A program made the position numbers and the translations under genes. The notes under the pieces were generated by a model. The model was not told the DNA's origin, did no database searches, and saw nothing but the letters and a program-made list of their open reading frames with translations. A stretch of 64,000 bases of DNA from Volvox africanus (Eukaryota > Chlorophyta > Chlorophyceae > Chlamydomonadales > Volvocaceae): contig BSDZ01000080.1 of the NCBI GenBank assembly GCA_030268105.1, positions 1,116,001 to 1,180,000 on the forward strand, given 5' to 3'. Shown in pieces: positions 38,501 through 50,024 of the stretch. Position 1 is the first letter of the stretch. Each line of letters opens with the position of its first letter.

Positions 38501-40444
38501 TCACGGGTGGCCGCCGCGGCTGCGATGGAGGCACCGCCGAGAAGAGCACGGTGTAACGGCAACGGATTTTGTGGAGGATAGAGGTGAAGCAGGTCGTGCT
38601 GTTCCTCCAAGCCGCCGTTGTCCTGCATTTCGGCCAATGATCTACCTGAAGCGCCGTTGAACAGAGATCCGAGCCGTTCCTCACCGTTCTGCATTTGCGT
38701 TAGCATTAGCTGCCCCTGCGTGAGCTGCAAAAGCGCCTGTTGCTCCAAAATTTTGTTTTGGATGTGGGTTTTGTCCTGGTTGTACAGGCCCGGAATGGAG
38801 GAAGCTGTAGCAGTGGAGGCACTGCGCCTCGGAAATGCTGCATCCATCGCCGCAACGGACTCAACACCCTCGCCGCTGTCCGTGGGCGCAAGGCCCACGG
38901 GGGAGGGCTGATGCTGCTGCTGGCTTGGTGCCTGGTTCTTTGGCCGCTGCAATAATACCATTAGCATCGCACACGTTATCCATTTGGTCACCGAAGGCAG
39001 AACAGCAAGCATGAATTCCATATGAAATATGCGAGATGTTATTCGTTGGTTTTGATAATGAATTGCTCGAATTTAATATCGGCAGCTAGATCCATAAGTG
39101 CCGGGATATGTAAGACTTGTTAGAGCTTATTAGTAGGAACCGAGACGGGCACTTGCAGTAATCGTCTTACCTCCGCATCTTTTCCAGTCGAGTTAGACTG
39201 TGACGAGCTCCCCCCCTCCCGGGATGCATCAGTAGGACGCGTGTCATTTTTGACTCGGCAGCCGTTTCGACCACCCGTTTGCGACTTGGTGCTATTTCGT
39301 TTAATGCGCAGGCGCTCTAGCATAGCACGGCACGTCCTGCAAGCCGAGCAATACAAAGGCGATTTAGGGAGACATTTCATGGCACGTCCAACCGCCAATA
39401 TGTATAGCTAGCCACCGCGACTTGAGGGGTCGCTATTACTCCGAGGAAGTACATTGTACCGAGCGTGTGGTTTCAAGGTCAAGCTTAGAAACCTTTTGCT
39501 CGTGGAAGACGTAGCTTACCTTTGGGGACCATCGAATTCCTTCACGTGATGAAACCTGCACAAACAGGCCGTGAACGGGCGATGCGCACGTACATCAGAT
39601 TGCAACAGAAACTTACAGATTTGTCCTATGTGGTCTCGAGTTTTGACCGTGTAAACTGTACGTCAAAGAACTCACCTGGAGCATTGTTGACAGAAGCGAC
39701 TCGGAACGCCCTCCACCAAAAGCACCTGGATGCACATCGCAGATAATACCATTTTGTCGCAGATGGCAAACTAATAAAATATGTAACATTGCCAAGGAAG
39801 GGTGCTACAAGGAAACATCCCAAACCAAGCTTACAGACATACCGGCGACTTGAGATGTTCCCTGCAGATGCGGTATTTCCTGCGTTCAAGAAGTCCAGAG
39901 CCCCACAGCAACTTAGAAAGCCAGGAAACAGTTGTGTGAATAAATCGAATAGGACCGGCTCTCCTTTCAACCTGCAACATTACAATGACTGTGCCTCCAA
40001 AAGGAGATTAGGGCCTCGAGGCGCAATCATTTTCCAGACGAAGAGGACTTGCCTGAAATACGCTAGGTCCCGTGAGAGATCTGATATACACCCAGGCACC
40101 TGTAAGCGGTCATGTAAGTCACCAGATATATTACAAAAAATGCAAGGTTCATATGGGCACACACAGTTGCCTACTTACCCTGCAACTAGAAGAGGAAGCA
40201 GTCCCGTTGGTTCCTGAAATCGCTGCCCCACGTCCCTTGATGTAATATCTATCAATTGTTGGCACATTCGCGTCAGTGCCTGCATGCATACGGGAGCAAA
40301 AATCCTTTCGGCAACAGTGCCATACCGTGAAACCCGGCGCCCAGTTGTGCACCTACCGGATTTACGTGCAGTCAGGGTGATACCATCCCATGCGATGTCC
40401 TGCGGAGACCAGTCCGCATGGGCGTCGTCGTCGTTGCGGTCCAT
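29541..40444 (-). CDS. Long SBP-box transcription factor with ankyrin-like repeats (SPL1/SPL7/CRR1 class)
   Basis: Eighteen exons stay in frame on the minus strand: 40357-40444, 40179-40279, 40053-40099, 39843-39879, 39676-39725, 39520-39555, 39171-39336, 38065-38946, 36142-37050, 35005-35712, 34328-34442, 33676-33914, 33206-33387, 32385-32668, 32030-32199, 31578-31806, 31032-31189 and 29541-30605, about 1821 aa. The SBP DNA-binding domain (about residues 62-136) is complete. Zinc site 1 is C62-x4-C-x16-C-x2-H (RICREH). Zinc site 2 is C-x2-C-x3-H-x11-C within RFCQQCSRFHHVKEFDG, ending with the basic ERLRIKRN nuclear signal. An N-terminal DWSPQDIAWDGITL motif, the RVCFKLHNLHPRDLPSDL segment, LLHRAVRSGSTRTVRLLLH and ITPLHLAALQP ankyrin-type repeats, and a C-terminal hydrophobic helix (MLGLIVLVAVLLVLW) match long plant/algal SPLs. 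SBP domains bind GTAC cores; algal CRR1 controls copper/hypoxia responses. CRR1 orthology is not proven. The exon end at 36142 is the least certain. Confidence 0.93.
36455..36488 (-). repeat. Poly-glutamine codon repeat in the SBP gene
   Basis: TTG and CTG triplets (CAA/CAG in the coding sense) encode about eleven Gln in a row in the 909-nt exon of the SBP protein, after QSQQST. Such tracts are typical of transactivation regions and prone to length variation. Confidence 0.93.
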
Positions 40445-42380
40445 CCGAAACAAATACCGGTATCCCTAGATTCTCCAATACGTCTAGGTTAATATTTCAA
40501 GAAACGTGTATTTCATGAGGCAGCCATTGCTTCTGCAGACATGCTAAGCGCAAAATCCATTGAAGACACGAAAGCTGAGACACGAACCAAGAGCCTAGGC
40601 TCAAAGCGCAAACGGTCAGGCTCATTTGAAGCTTTCTTTAATACGAAATGACATTTCGTGCGGCATTTTGAGCACTCGACCCCGTTACTGTGCCGTATGT
40701 ATTATTGTCGTCGTGCGAAAGTCGCGAACTACAGTCCGAAGCAAGTTGTATGGGCTCAGGCATAAGATTATAAAGCTGGCTGTCAGGTAGATAAGCAACT
40801 TATGATATATCAAAAGACTGTGACGGCCTTGTGCGGAACGCCTAGTTACATGGCCAAACCTTTCAACATAGTATAGTCTTATATTGTAACAGTAACATTG
40901 TGGGGAGCCTAGCTCGGTTAATAACTCCATACGCGCTGACATATCGGGTATCCCTGACTAGGTAACGCTCTCACTCTATAGTGCTTTCGGGCACCTTAAG
41001 CTCACATCGTCACCTGCCGGTGTTGCTCAGGTCATGTGCAATGATGCACCTGTACTTCATTCACATTCACCCCGTCAAACATCCGTCGCATATGCGGCAC
41101 AAGGTACCGCAACGGGGACAATCAGAGCCTTTACACAAGGGAACGTTTCTAAACGCAAGTAGTCCACGACTGTCCACATGTCACATTAACAAGGCATGGT
41201 TTTTTAACCCTAGCGAACTTGCCGTACTGGACAGATTACGAAATTCCCATAGCTAACGTATCGAATAGAGAAATCAGCAACACCAGGGCCGATTGGACAG
41301 CGACGCAACTAGGGATTTGAGGGCGAGCACTTGCAAAACAAGTAAATCAAAGTGAAAATAAATGTTAATGCATGCATTCCAACGCAGCCTTGAGGTGGAT
41401 AAAGATACGGGCTGAGGTGAAGACATCAAGACAACTGCCTCAGGCAGGCCTCGCAATCATTCAATCATTTATGTCCCATTGTCGTATCAGTCCGAATCAA
41501 AACTCCACGACGGGCCCCATCAATCATCGTTTTTCTATGCCACTGCCGAGACCCTATTCCCCTCACCCATGGCGTTTCCGTGAACACCGAGACTGAAACA
41601 AGGCCGGAACCTGGATTCCTCACCCGAGCCCTTCCCTATTCACTTTCAAGATAGTCGCAATATCATTCCCGCAAGCTGTCGGTACAGGTTGATGCTCACA
41701 GGACTTTGACCACGGCGACTTGGTACTCTTTTGGTAGAAGCTGCAAGCCTGTTCTCTTTTGGTCCCCTGGAATACCGTGGTGCCTTTCAGGGCCCTTAAG
41801 GGTTAGGGAACTGCTGCTCGGGACAATCATTCATCATCCTCACTGAGCCTCATTTGTGGCATTGAGAATCCCAAGTGGTGCCCATCTGCTCAAGAGGGCA
41901 AGGGAATGGATGGGACGTTCTTTGTCATCTAAATGTTAAATAATATTTAAGTGACGAGGCGCCTGCGTCGTGCATTACCCGGTGTAAGAACTATGTTCAC
42001 ATAGTTTTCCTTGGACTAAATACAGAAGCCGCAACCGCCTCAAGCGCAAGTTGTTCGCCATGATTGAATGCTCAGCATACCACAGCACGAGGCTCGTACT
42101 GGGGGGAAGAGATGGAATGACGGCAATTCACATCACTAACACACGAAGCGTTCTTGCGACATTTGTATAGCGTGAAGCCTCATCGACGCATCTGTATGCC
42201 TATCCCAAGCACTATGCATCCGTTCACGTACGTTGGCGATGCAGCGTAACTTTACCAAAAAGTTACCTTACCAAAATCGTTGTGCTATATGCATGACATA
42301 ATGTTTTTATTCTGCAATAACTTTTCCTTCTATAAGTGATTATATTGCGTGTGCACTATTTGCTCAAACCTTCGCAAGGA
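40445..42380. promoter_or_regulatory. Divergent intergenic region, SBP gene / large disordered-protein gene
   Basis: About 1.9 kb between the divergent start codons at 40444 (-) and 42381 (+). It is AT-richer than the flanking exons. It contains a short perfect palindrome near 40651 (CGAAATG/CATTTCG). No conserved open frame is seen. GTAC, the SBP core site, occurs several times but is too short to be evidence by itself. Confidence 0.4.
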
Positions 42381-45300
42381 ATGGGAGACGTTTTACAGTC
42401 ATCCCAAACTTCATCCGATGGATCGGATAATGATGGCGATGTGACGAACATTGCGAAGGCAAATTTATCTCTTCTCGAAGTCTTACGGAAGTCGCCCGTC
42501 ACGCCCTCGGCGGGAAACGTGCGCGAACTGGTTCCCACCTCCAGAATCCCACTTCCAATTAAGTTAAACCAGCATATTGAATCCAGTCACAAGCATTTTG
42601 TGGGCCATCAAAGCCAATTCCAGTCCGTAGCTGCTCCGCTTTTACCGGGTTCACGCCCATCAGGCGTGCACAGCGCCAACCCAAGCCTGGCTTCAGCACC
42701 TGATTGCCTGGGGAGAGCTTCTGGTACCTTGCCAAGTAACCATGGAGCTCAGAACTCAGCAGGTACAAGGCAAGGCCCCCCTAGCCCTAGTGCCAACGAA
42801 TGCAGCACGAGCAGCGATGGTGGCGATAGCGACGATGGCATACCACACTTCAACATCCTCCGATCCCGCTCCATGCATCCAGCTTTGCAGGCCACGTGCC
42901 GTCGTCATAGTGTTGGAAATAGTACCGGACCGCGATCCAGAGACCTGGCAAGACCTGCCGTAAATTCATCTGTGCGGAACCCCTTAAAAGAACTTAACCC
43001 ATTCCCAGCCCCGGACATGAGCCCCGCGGCGGCAGCGGCAGCAGTGGGAAGTGCACTTGCCACCGGCGGTTTCACCACCCGCATTGGCTGTAAGGACGGA
43101 GACGGGAAGATCTCTGCCCGGGCCGCAGCATCACTGTCGGCGGCGGAGCCTGACGTGATGGTGGCCCCCGACGTCCATGAGGCCGCTGCTGCTATTGTCC
43201 AACAGAACCCACATGCAGCTTGCAGCGGCGGCCAGGCCCACCTGCATGGCATCCTGTCGGGCAGCCAAGGCGGCCAAGGCGGCAGTTGCACTAGCGGCAG
43301 CTGCAGCAGCGACCTGGATGGAAGCGAGGAGGACGAGGGGGAGGAGACAGTGGCGGTTCCGCTATTTAACCTTTTGCGTCGCGCACCGGCGAGGGTGCAG
43401 GCGGCGGCGCCGCCTCCACCGTCAGGGCACGCCGGCGGCAGCACCATTCCCCCGGTTGCCCGAGCCGTTGGAACTGCTTCAGCGGGTCTTCCTGTCAGCT
43501 CTGGGGCGGAGGCGGCGGGAAGCTGCCCTGGAGTTGCACGCCTGGCGGCAACGATGCTCTGTGCGTCGCCACAAGAATTCGCAAGTCGTAGACGTTGCGA
43601 GTTGCACCATGGCCGCGGAGGCGTTGCAGCGGCCCTGCCCGTTTCCCCCGCCAGACACATGGCGGGTGGGGAGTCACCGCCACAGTTGCAGCAGAGCCGC
43701 AAGTTTGGGGGCGTCTGCCATGCATCGCACGCCGTGTCGGATGCCGCCACGACGGGAGCGAAGCAATTACGTTTAACACCGCTCGCGACAATGCCGGCTC
43801 CAGGGGCGGACTGTGGCGTCATTGCCTCCGCCGGCACGGCGTTGGCAACTTTGCCAGGAAGCGCAACCCGAGTTCCAACGGCAGGTATGAAACTCGGGTA
43901 ATAAAGGGTTATTCATTAGATATGGGAATTCCAATTTATCATCTCGGCTTGTGTTAAGTAAGGGTGTGTGCTTTAGGTAAGAATTTTTGTATTTTAGATA
44001 AGAATGTTGGTTCAATGAGCAGCAAAGAACTCGGTCACTCAAACCCAGGGGCGGCAGGATTGCTGGAAAGAAGGTACGTCGTAGCGTTGGTGTAGTGCAT
44101 AATGATGGCCTGTGTGTTTTATGTTACATTATGCTGTGCTGTGCTATGTTGTGCTTTTATGCTGCGCCACTTTATGGTACGCTGCGCTATGGTATGCTTT
44201 GTGCCTTTTTCTACGCTGTGTTGAGAAATATTAAATTGGGTGTGATCGCAATTTTTTCTGCGGGCTTAATATGTCTGTTGTCTTCTCTTCTCATCCAAGC
44301 TCCTGCTCCCGATTCCCCAGGCCGCTTGCGATTAGGTAGATCTGGCGGGCGCGTGCCGTCCTCACCATTACCTGTCGCTACTACACCCGTGACAGCCGCG
44401 GGCGCTGCAGCAGTGCCAGGTACGACAAACTCAGGCCCTGGAAAGTTGACGGATGAAATGCTAGCGCGCGCAATCCAGACCGCGCAGCGCCGGCGGCGCT
44501 CTGCACCTGCACCTCTGCGCAGCTTGTTCGAAGAGGAGGAGGAGGAGCGCAGACAGCGCCCCGGAAGAGATTGCATCGCTCAGGATCAGAATGCCAACGC
44601 ACTTCCGTCACCGCGAGAAGCTGCGGCTGGAATTGGATCCCCCAGGGGAGGCGGCGGCGGCAGCGGCGGCAGTGGCTGCCTCCTCACCAACGAAGGAGCA
44701 CATGTGGACACGGAGGACTTGACGGCTGAGGCTCCGCCAGGCCAGCGGCGGCGAATCACACATCGTCCCCGGCCCACGGAAGAGCTTATTACCATCCGTA
44801 CTGAAGCTAATTCTGACGTCGAAAAGGACGCTGCTGTCTGGGACCTGTCGCCAGTGGACGAGCCCCCAAATGATGCTTTCTTGTGGGATGACCACGGGGC
44901 GCCGGGACAGGGTTGGGAAGAGGCGCAGGAATGTGGCTGGATGCAGGGCAGTGCCATGGCGCCCGGCTGCGGCCAGCAACGATGGGAGCAGGAACAGAAG
45001 CAACAGCAGCAAGGCGGTGGCCAGCCGCTGGGGCATCAGCAGCATCAGCATCAGCAGGGCTCAAGCAGATACTCGACCCCAGCGGCGGCGGCGGCGCCGC
45101 CGCCGCTGCCCCACAAGTCACCACCGCCGGAATCTAACCGACGGCAGCGACAGCGGGGACTGTCGCCTCTGCTGCCACCGCAGCAACCACAATCACTGCC
45201 GCAGCAGCTTCAGCAGCAGCGCCCTGAGGCGACCTCGGAACAGCAGCAACTGAGTGAACGGCAAGGAGGGCTGGAGCCACCACTGCCATTGCAGCCACAG

Positions 45301-48300
45301 CAGCAGCAACAACCCACGCTCGCAGGGTCGGGCCGGCATGGACAGGCCGCCGGTCCAGCCACCAAGCGGCGCGCCACCGCTGCCACAAAGGCAGCGACAG
45401 GAACCCAGAATATCATGTCCTTTCTTCTGCGTCAGCAGCAGGCCGGGCCGGCCTCGGCCGCCACGAGCCCGGTCGACGTAGCGTCGCAGAAGCGGCCGCG
45501 CTTACGGCTATCAGCACCGGATCTCGGACCTTCTGCCGCCGGGGCCCTGCCCACGGCGGCGTCGGCAGTTGCGGTTGCGGGAGCCAATACACTAAAACCC
45601 GTCACAATCGACCTCGTTGACGGTGACGTCTCCCAGCCTCGGCGCCGTATAATCCATAGGTCGGAAGTGCGGAGACCTACAGGCCCGGCACCAGTGATTG
45701 TAGTGCTAGATGACGATGAGGGCACCACGGGGGCCGCCAGCGCGGAGATGGGAGGGCTTAATGAAGCCGCTGGCGTGAAGGATCCTGAAGCTGCACGGCT
45801 GGAGGACGAGGATGAGCTGCCCGCGACGGGGAACGCATGGCGGGTACGGAAGCATAAACGGCGCCACGCCGTGCTGCTTCTAGATGATGAGGAAGAAGAA
45901 GTTGAGGAGGTGGAGGAATACGGCGGCGCAGGTGCTGTGACGGCGGCAGCAAGGACAACGGAGCCGCCAAGGTCCTTACAAGGCGGGTTGCACCCCGAGG
46001 CAGCTGGGACATGCGCCAACAACGCGCCGCATGTTCAACCAGCCGCTTCGGTCGGGGCAATGAGCGGGGGGAGACCCCATGGCTATTCGCTGCTTCGCGT
46101 GCCGCGTCGGTATGAGGAGGAAGGCGACGAAGATGACGTCATTGAGGACTGCTCCCAAGATCACGAGGAGATGCTTGGGCTGTGTTCCGCTCGTAATGAC
46201 GCCCGCGGCAACGGACATGGCGGCGGCGGCGGCGGTGGCAGCGGGTTTGGGACCGCCATGGCGACCGGCCGACCAGCGGTAGGGCGGCAGAGCTTGGGGG
46301 AGCTGGTTGGTGGTGCCGGCGGCGGCTACGGCAGCTCCGAGGCAGCTCGGCGGCTCAGCCTACCTGCGGGAGGGCATCCACTGCGGGGATTATCAGGACA
46401 TCAGCTCCCGGGCGCAGCGCCGCAGGCGCATGGCGGTCCAGGGGGTTCGGCGGCGGTGTCAATGGGGATGGCATTGGGGATGGGGCAGATTATTCGGGGC
46501 AATGCAGCTGAGCTGCCGCGGCTTCAGAACGGACTGCCGCTACAGCCGTCAGTCGGCGCCGCCGTCGGCCAGTCAGTACCGCAGCATCTGCAGCACATGC
46601 ACCAGCACCATCAACATCACCACCAGCCGCCATCGCCGCCGCAGCAACAGCAACAGCAGACCTATCAGTCACTCCAGCGGTCAAGTAGCTACCAGCAGGA
46701 ACAGGATCGCCAACACCACCAGCAACAGCAACAGCAGGCGGCCCCATGGTGGACATTGCTGCCAGACTTCGTCCCCGCGGCTGCCTTGGCTGACGGATTT
46801 GATCCCAGGCAAGCTCGTGGTGTGTATTTCATAAACAATCCTACTTCCCCGTAAAATATGGTTTTGTGAGTGAAGTTGGGACCGCTGGGAAGGCGCCGCT
46901 CGCTGAGTCCCGTTTGCTCTTTTCCTTGCCCCCCTGAAGGCATGCCATGCATGCTTTTGATCTGTATATCATTTCACTTGTACATCATTTCGCGGACATC
47001 GGTTTGGTTGATACCCTAGTTGAGGTCGCGGCATGGTGGGCAAGACAGGATAGCACTCCTCATGGGTGGAGCCCGGTGTGAAGTCCAGGGCAGGATAGCC
47101 CATAGGCTGTGCTATTACCGCTATTGCCGCTGCTGCCGCTGCTGCTGCTGCTGCTGCTGCTGCCAATTGGTGGTGCCGGGCCAAAGCACTGGTAGCTCAT
47201 GTTGCGAGATGGTGGTACCGCGACTGACGGTCTGCGGCTGTGAGGAAGCATATTCGCCCTCCTGTTTATTTGTCGGCAGTGCAGTTTTGTACATGTATAA
47301 GCAGTATATGAGCAGTTAGTAAGGAGTGTAGTAAGGAGTAAGGAGTGCATAGCCAGTACATGTGTTATAACCTTGAAACCTAATGCCCGTATAACGGTGA
47401 ACCCTGAATTCGAAAGAACGATGAGGAAAAGATTGGTTGACACTGTAGGGTGCTGCACGTCACGATCTCATGAAAATATTGTCTCCCAGCCGCAGTGCAC
47501 CGGTCATGTGCGTGGCCTATTATTCACAGCGGCCGCCTCCCCAAACCCACTGGCGGGCGTCTTTTCCCGCATGTCCCCTTTCCCTCGTCCCCTTTACCGC
47601 GTCCCCTTTCCCCAAATCCACTCTCGCGAGACTGTAGGTTCAAACAGCGTCCGGAGCCCGTGTTCGTCCTGTATCAGAAGCAATTTAACGGCCCAGCGAA
47701 TTCATCCGTGGCGCCCATGCACCGTAACACATGGCAGCACGCACCACCAGGCAGCGGCCCGGGACCTAGTGGCAACGGGACTGCGTTCGGTGGCAGTGGT
47801 GGCGGCGGCGGTGTCGGCAGCACTGGTGGAGCGCACGGGGCAGGCCCAAGCATCGGTGTGGGAACGGATAATGAAGTTATGGACTGGGCGCGATATCTCC
47901 GAAGTGGGAAGTCTCGTTGCGGTGGTGGAGCGTGCTCGATGCGGAAGGTGGCTGCGGCGGGGCCCGCTGGCGGTGCGGCGGCGGATACAGACGGCACCAG
48001 CGGTGGCGGTCGGTGGTATACTAACAATTATGGCGTCAGGGTAAGCAGCAGAAGGGATGAATGGATAGTGTGCATCGGCAAGTGCATCGGGTGTATGGGG
48101 GGTGGCGTAGTTATTGGGGAATGGGTCAATGAAGGAATACTGCGTCAGCAATTCCACCACTTCGGGTGGGAAAGCTCCACCACCGTAAATGGTTACCGGG
48201 AAAGCATGGAGAACGCGGGCAACATCGCGCCATTGCTATCGGATCGGGTTTTAACAGCATCGTGCACTGTTGAACGCATGCTACATGAGCTAAACATCAC

Positions 48301-49177
48301 ATCAACGAAGTTTGGCGTGGTGCGTGTGGTATTAAAAAGTCCACAAAGGAGCGCGAATGCGCAGGAGCTGGGAATGGGTGCTCTGAGCTGCTGATGTCCC
48401 TCAATATACATACATATATATGTATTAAGCCGAAGTCATATATATACATGTATTTTTCCGTGTTACACTGTGGGGATGTTACACTGTGAGCGACTTAATT
48501 ATATATTGCGTTGCTGCTTGTTAGGGCTTTTGTGCACTCTTGCCGTCTCCCTTTTGGTAGAATTCGCCCTCAGCCTCCCCTCCTGCATACCTGCATATAC
48601 CTGGGATGTGAATTAACCGACGAACCGCGTGGGGCCTAGAGAGGCCTACTCGCGCACGGCAGAAATCACCCCGAGACGAACGGGGTGGAAGCTGCTTCTA
48701 TCGGTTTGAGTTCCAAACTGGATTTGGCTCTGGGCCCACTGGCTCTGTCCCTGAGGATGTTATTGCTTCCCCCCCGTGACACAATGACCATTCAATAATG
48801 GTTGAGGGCGGGTGTAAAAGGAACGTCTTGAATCCAATCAGTGGGATTGTGGCCGGGACTCTGCACCTCGATTCTATTGCTAATATGCATTGCAGGTGTA
48901 CGTGGAGAATGGGCAGGAGTACACGGGGCGTGACGCATACATCAAGTACCGGCCGCCCTCCTCTGGGGCTGGGTTGGGTACAGGGGCAGGACACAGGAGC
49001 CGTGGCAAGAGCCGGCGCAAGGGCGGCAAGGGCAAGGGTGGGAGGGGCATTGCGAAGAAGTCGGCGACGGCAACGGCTAGTGGTGGTGTGAGGAAGGGCG
49101 GCAAGGGCAAGTCCGGGACTGGGGCGGCAGCCACCGGAGTATGGCTGGGAAAAGGCAAGGGGGCGAAGGGCAAGTGA
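42381..49177 (+). CDS. Large disordered nuclear-type protein with SIM-like motifs, family unknown
   Basis: I do not recognise this family. Exons 42381-43884, 44300-46808, 47638-48040 and 48896-49177 join in frame (about 1565 aa). A further in-frame exon at 44023-44073 is possible (about 1582 aa). The protein is dominated by Ala, Gly, Ser, Gln and His tracts. Three segments pair an acidic Ser/Asp stretch with a hydrophobic-Leu-Arg motif: NLSLLEVLRKSP, GIPHFNILRSR and VAVPLFNLLRRAP. Three others look like SUMO-interaction motifs: PVTIDLVDGD (near 45600), PVIVVLDDDEG (45694-45720) and AVLLLDDEEEE (45868-45900), the first two linked by the basic PRRRIIHRSE. The exon at 47638 begins RFKQRPEPVFVLYQKQ after a GC-AG intron. 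The C-terminus has WYTNNYGVR joined to VYVENGQEYTGRDAYIKYR, then a Lys/Gly-rich basic tail. This suggests a nuclear SUMO-binding scaffold (inference). It lies upstream of, and in the same direction as, the VIM gene. Confidence 0.75.
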
Positions 49178-50024
49178 GTTGGCTCTGCGCTGGGAACTAC
49201 AGTTATGATTGTGGTGGTAGTGGTAGTGAAGACATCCTGGGTCGCGAGCTTTGTTACGGAGCGCTGCTTTATAGGGCGAGATGGTTATGTGATTGAAAGT
49301 TACATATAGGTCAAGAGCCTGGATGCCTTAGGGATTGCTCTGCGGTTTATTCTTGCACGCCAGCGACAGTCTAAGTGAATAAACATCCCTGAGGTGGGAT
49401 GTGATCTGCTCGAGACAACAGATCCTTACCCGCGAGGTGTAAAATAACAGCGAGGATGGTGTAGTGCCGATGCTTTCACAGGTAAACATTTCTGGCTTTG
49501 TCGGCTGTGTGCAAGCATAACTCAACTATCTTTGGTGCTCCGAGGAACAGTGTATAATGGAAATTTGTTAAGCACTTGACTGTGCTGATAGGTCCTTTCT
49601 AGTGGAAGGGTTGGACAAGTACCGCTATGATAAGCCATTACGATATAGCAGAGTCTCAAGATCCCTTAGGAGAATCGTTGTCTGTGGCAATTGGTGCTGG
49701 AGCATCTTTCATCTGATAACTTTTTAAACATTGGAATTGGAATCACACCTGGAACAAGGATTACAATGTATGGGCACAAGCACGCATGGGTGATCTAAGC
49801 TTTCAATAGTCAACGGGTTGATTCAACGCAGCAAAGACCCATGCCTCGCTGATGCAAAAGTGGACGCGCAGCCGTACTAGCCTGTTTCCCGTACGGTCTT
49901 TAAAGAACCGCGAAATTCAGCTGGAGATTGGACATGGACAACATTACTATACTTACCGAGCAATATGACCTGATTTTTTTAATACACTCCGTGATTTACT
50001 GTTGACAACAGCCGACCGCCGAAA
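49178..50024. other. Intergenic region before the VIM gene
   Basis: About 850 bp between two tandem plus-strand genes. It should carry the 3' UTR of the upstream gene and the VIM promoter. I see no gene in it. Confidence 0.5.
49438..49442 (+). terminator. Candidate TGTAA polyadenylation signal
   Basis: TGTAA about 260 nt after the stop at 49177, a plausible distance for a volvocine poly(A) signal. The motif is short. Confidence 0.3.

Noticed and set aside
40357..40444. Similarity of the SBP exon 1 WDGI segment to a stretch at 11110-11135
   Set aside because: Only about 19 of 25 bases match and the surroundings do not align; treated as coincidence.
42905..43837. 310-aa minus-strand open frame
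   Set aside because: Shadow of the GC-rich coding exon on the plus strand.
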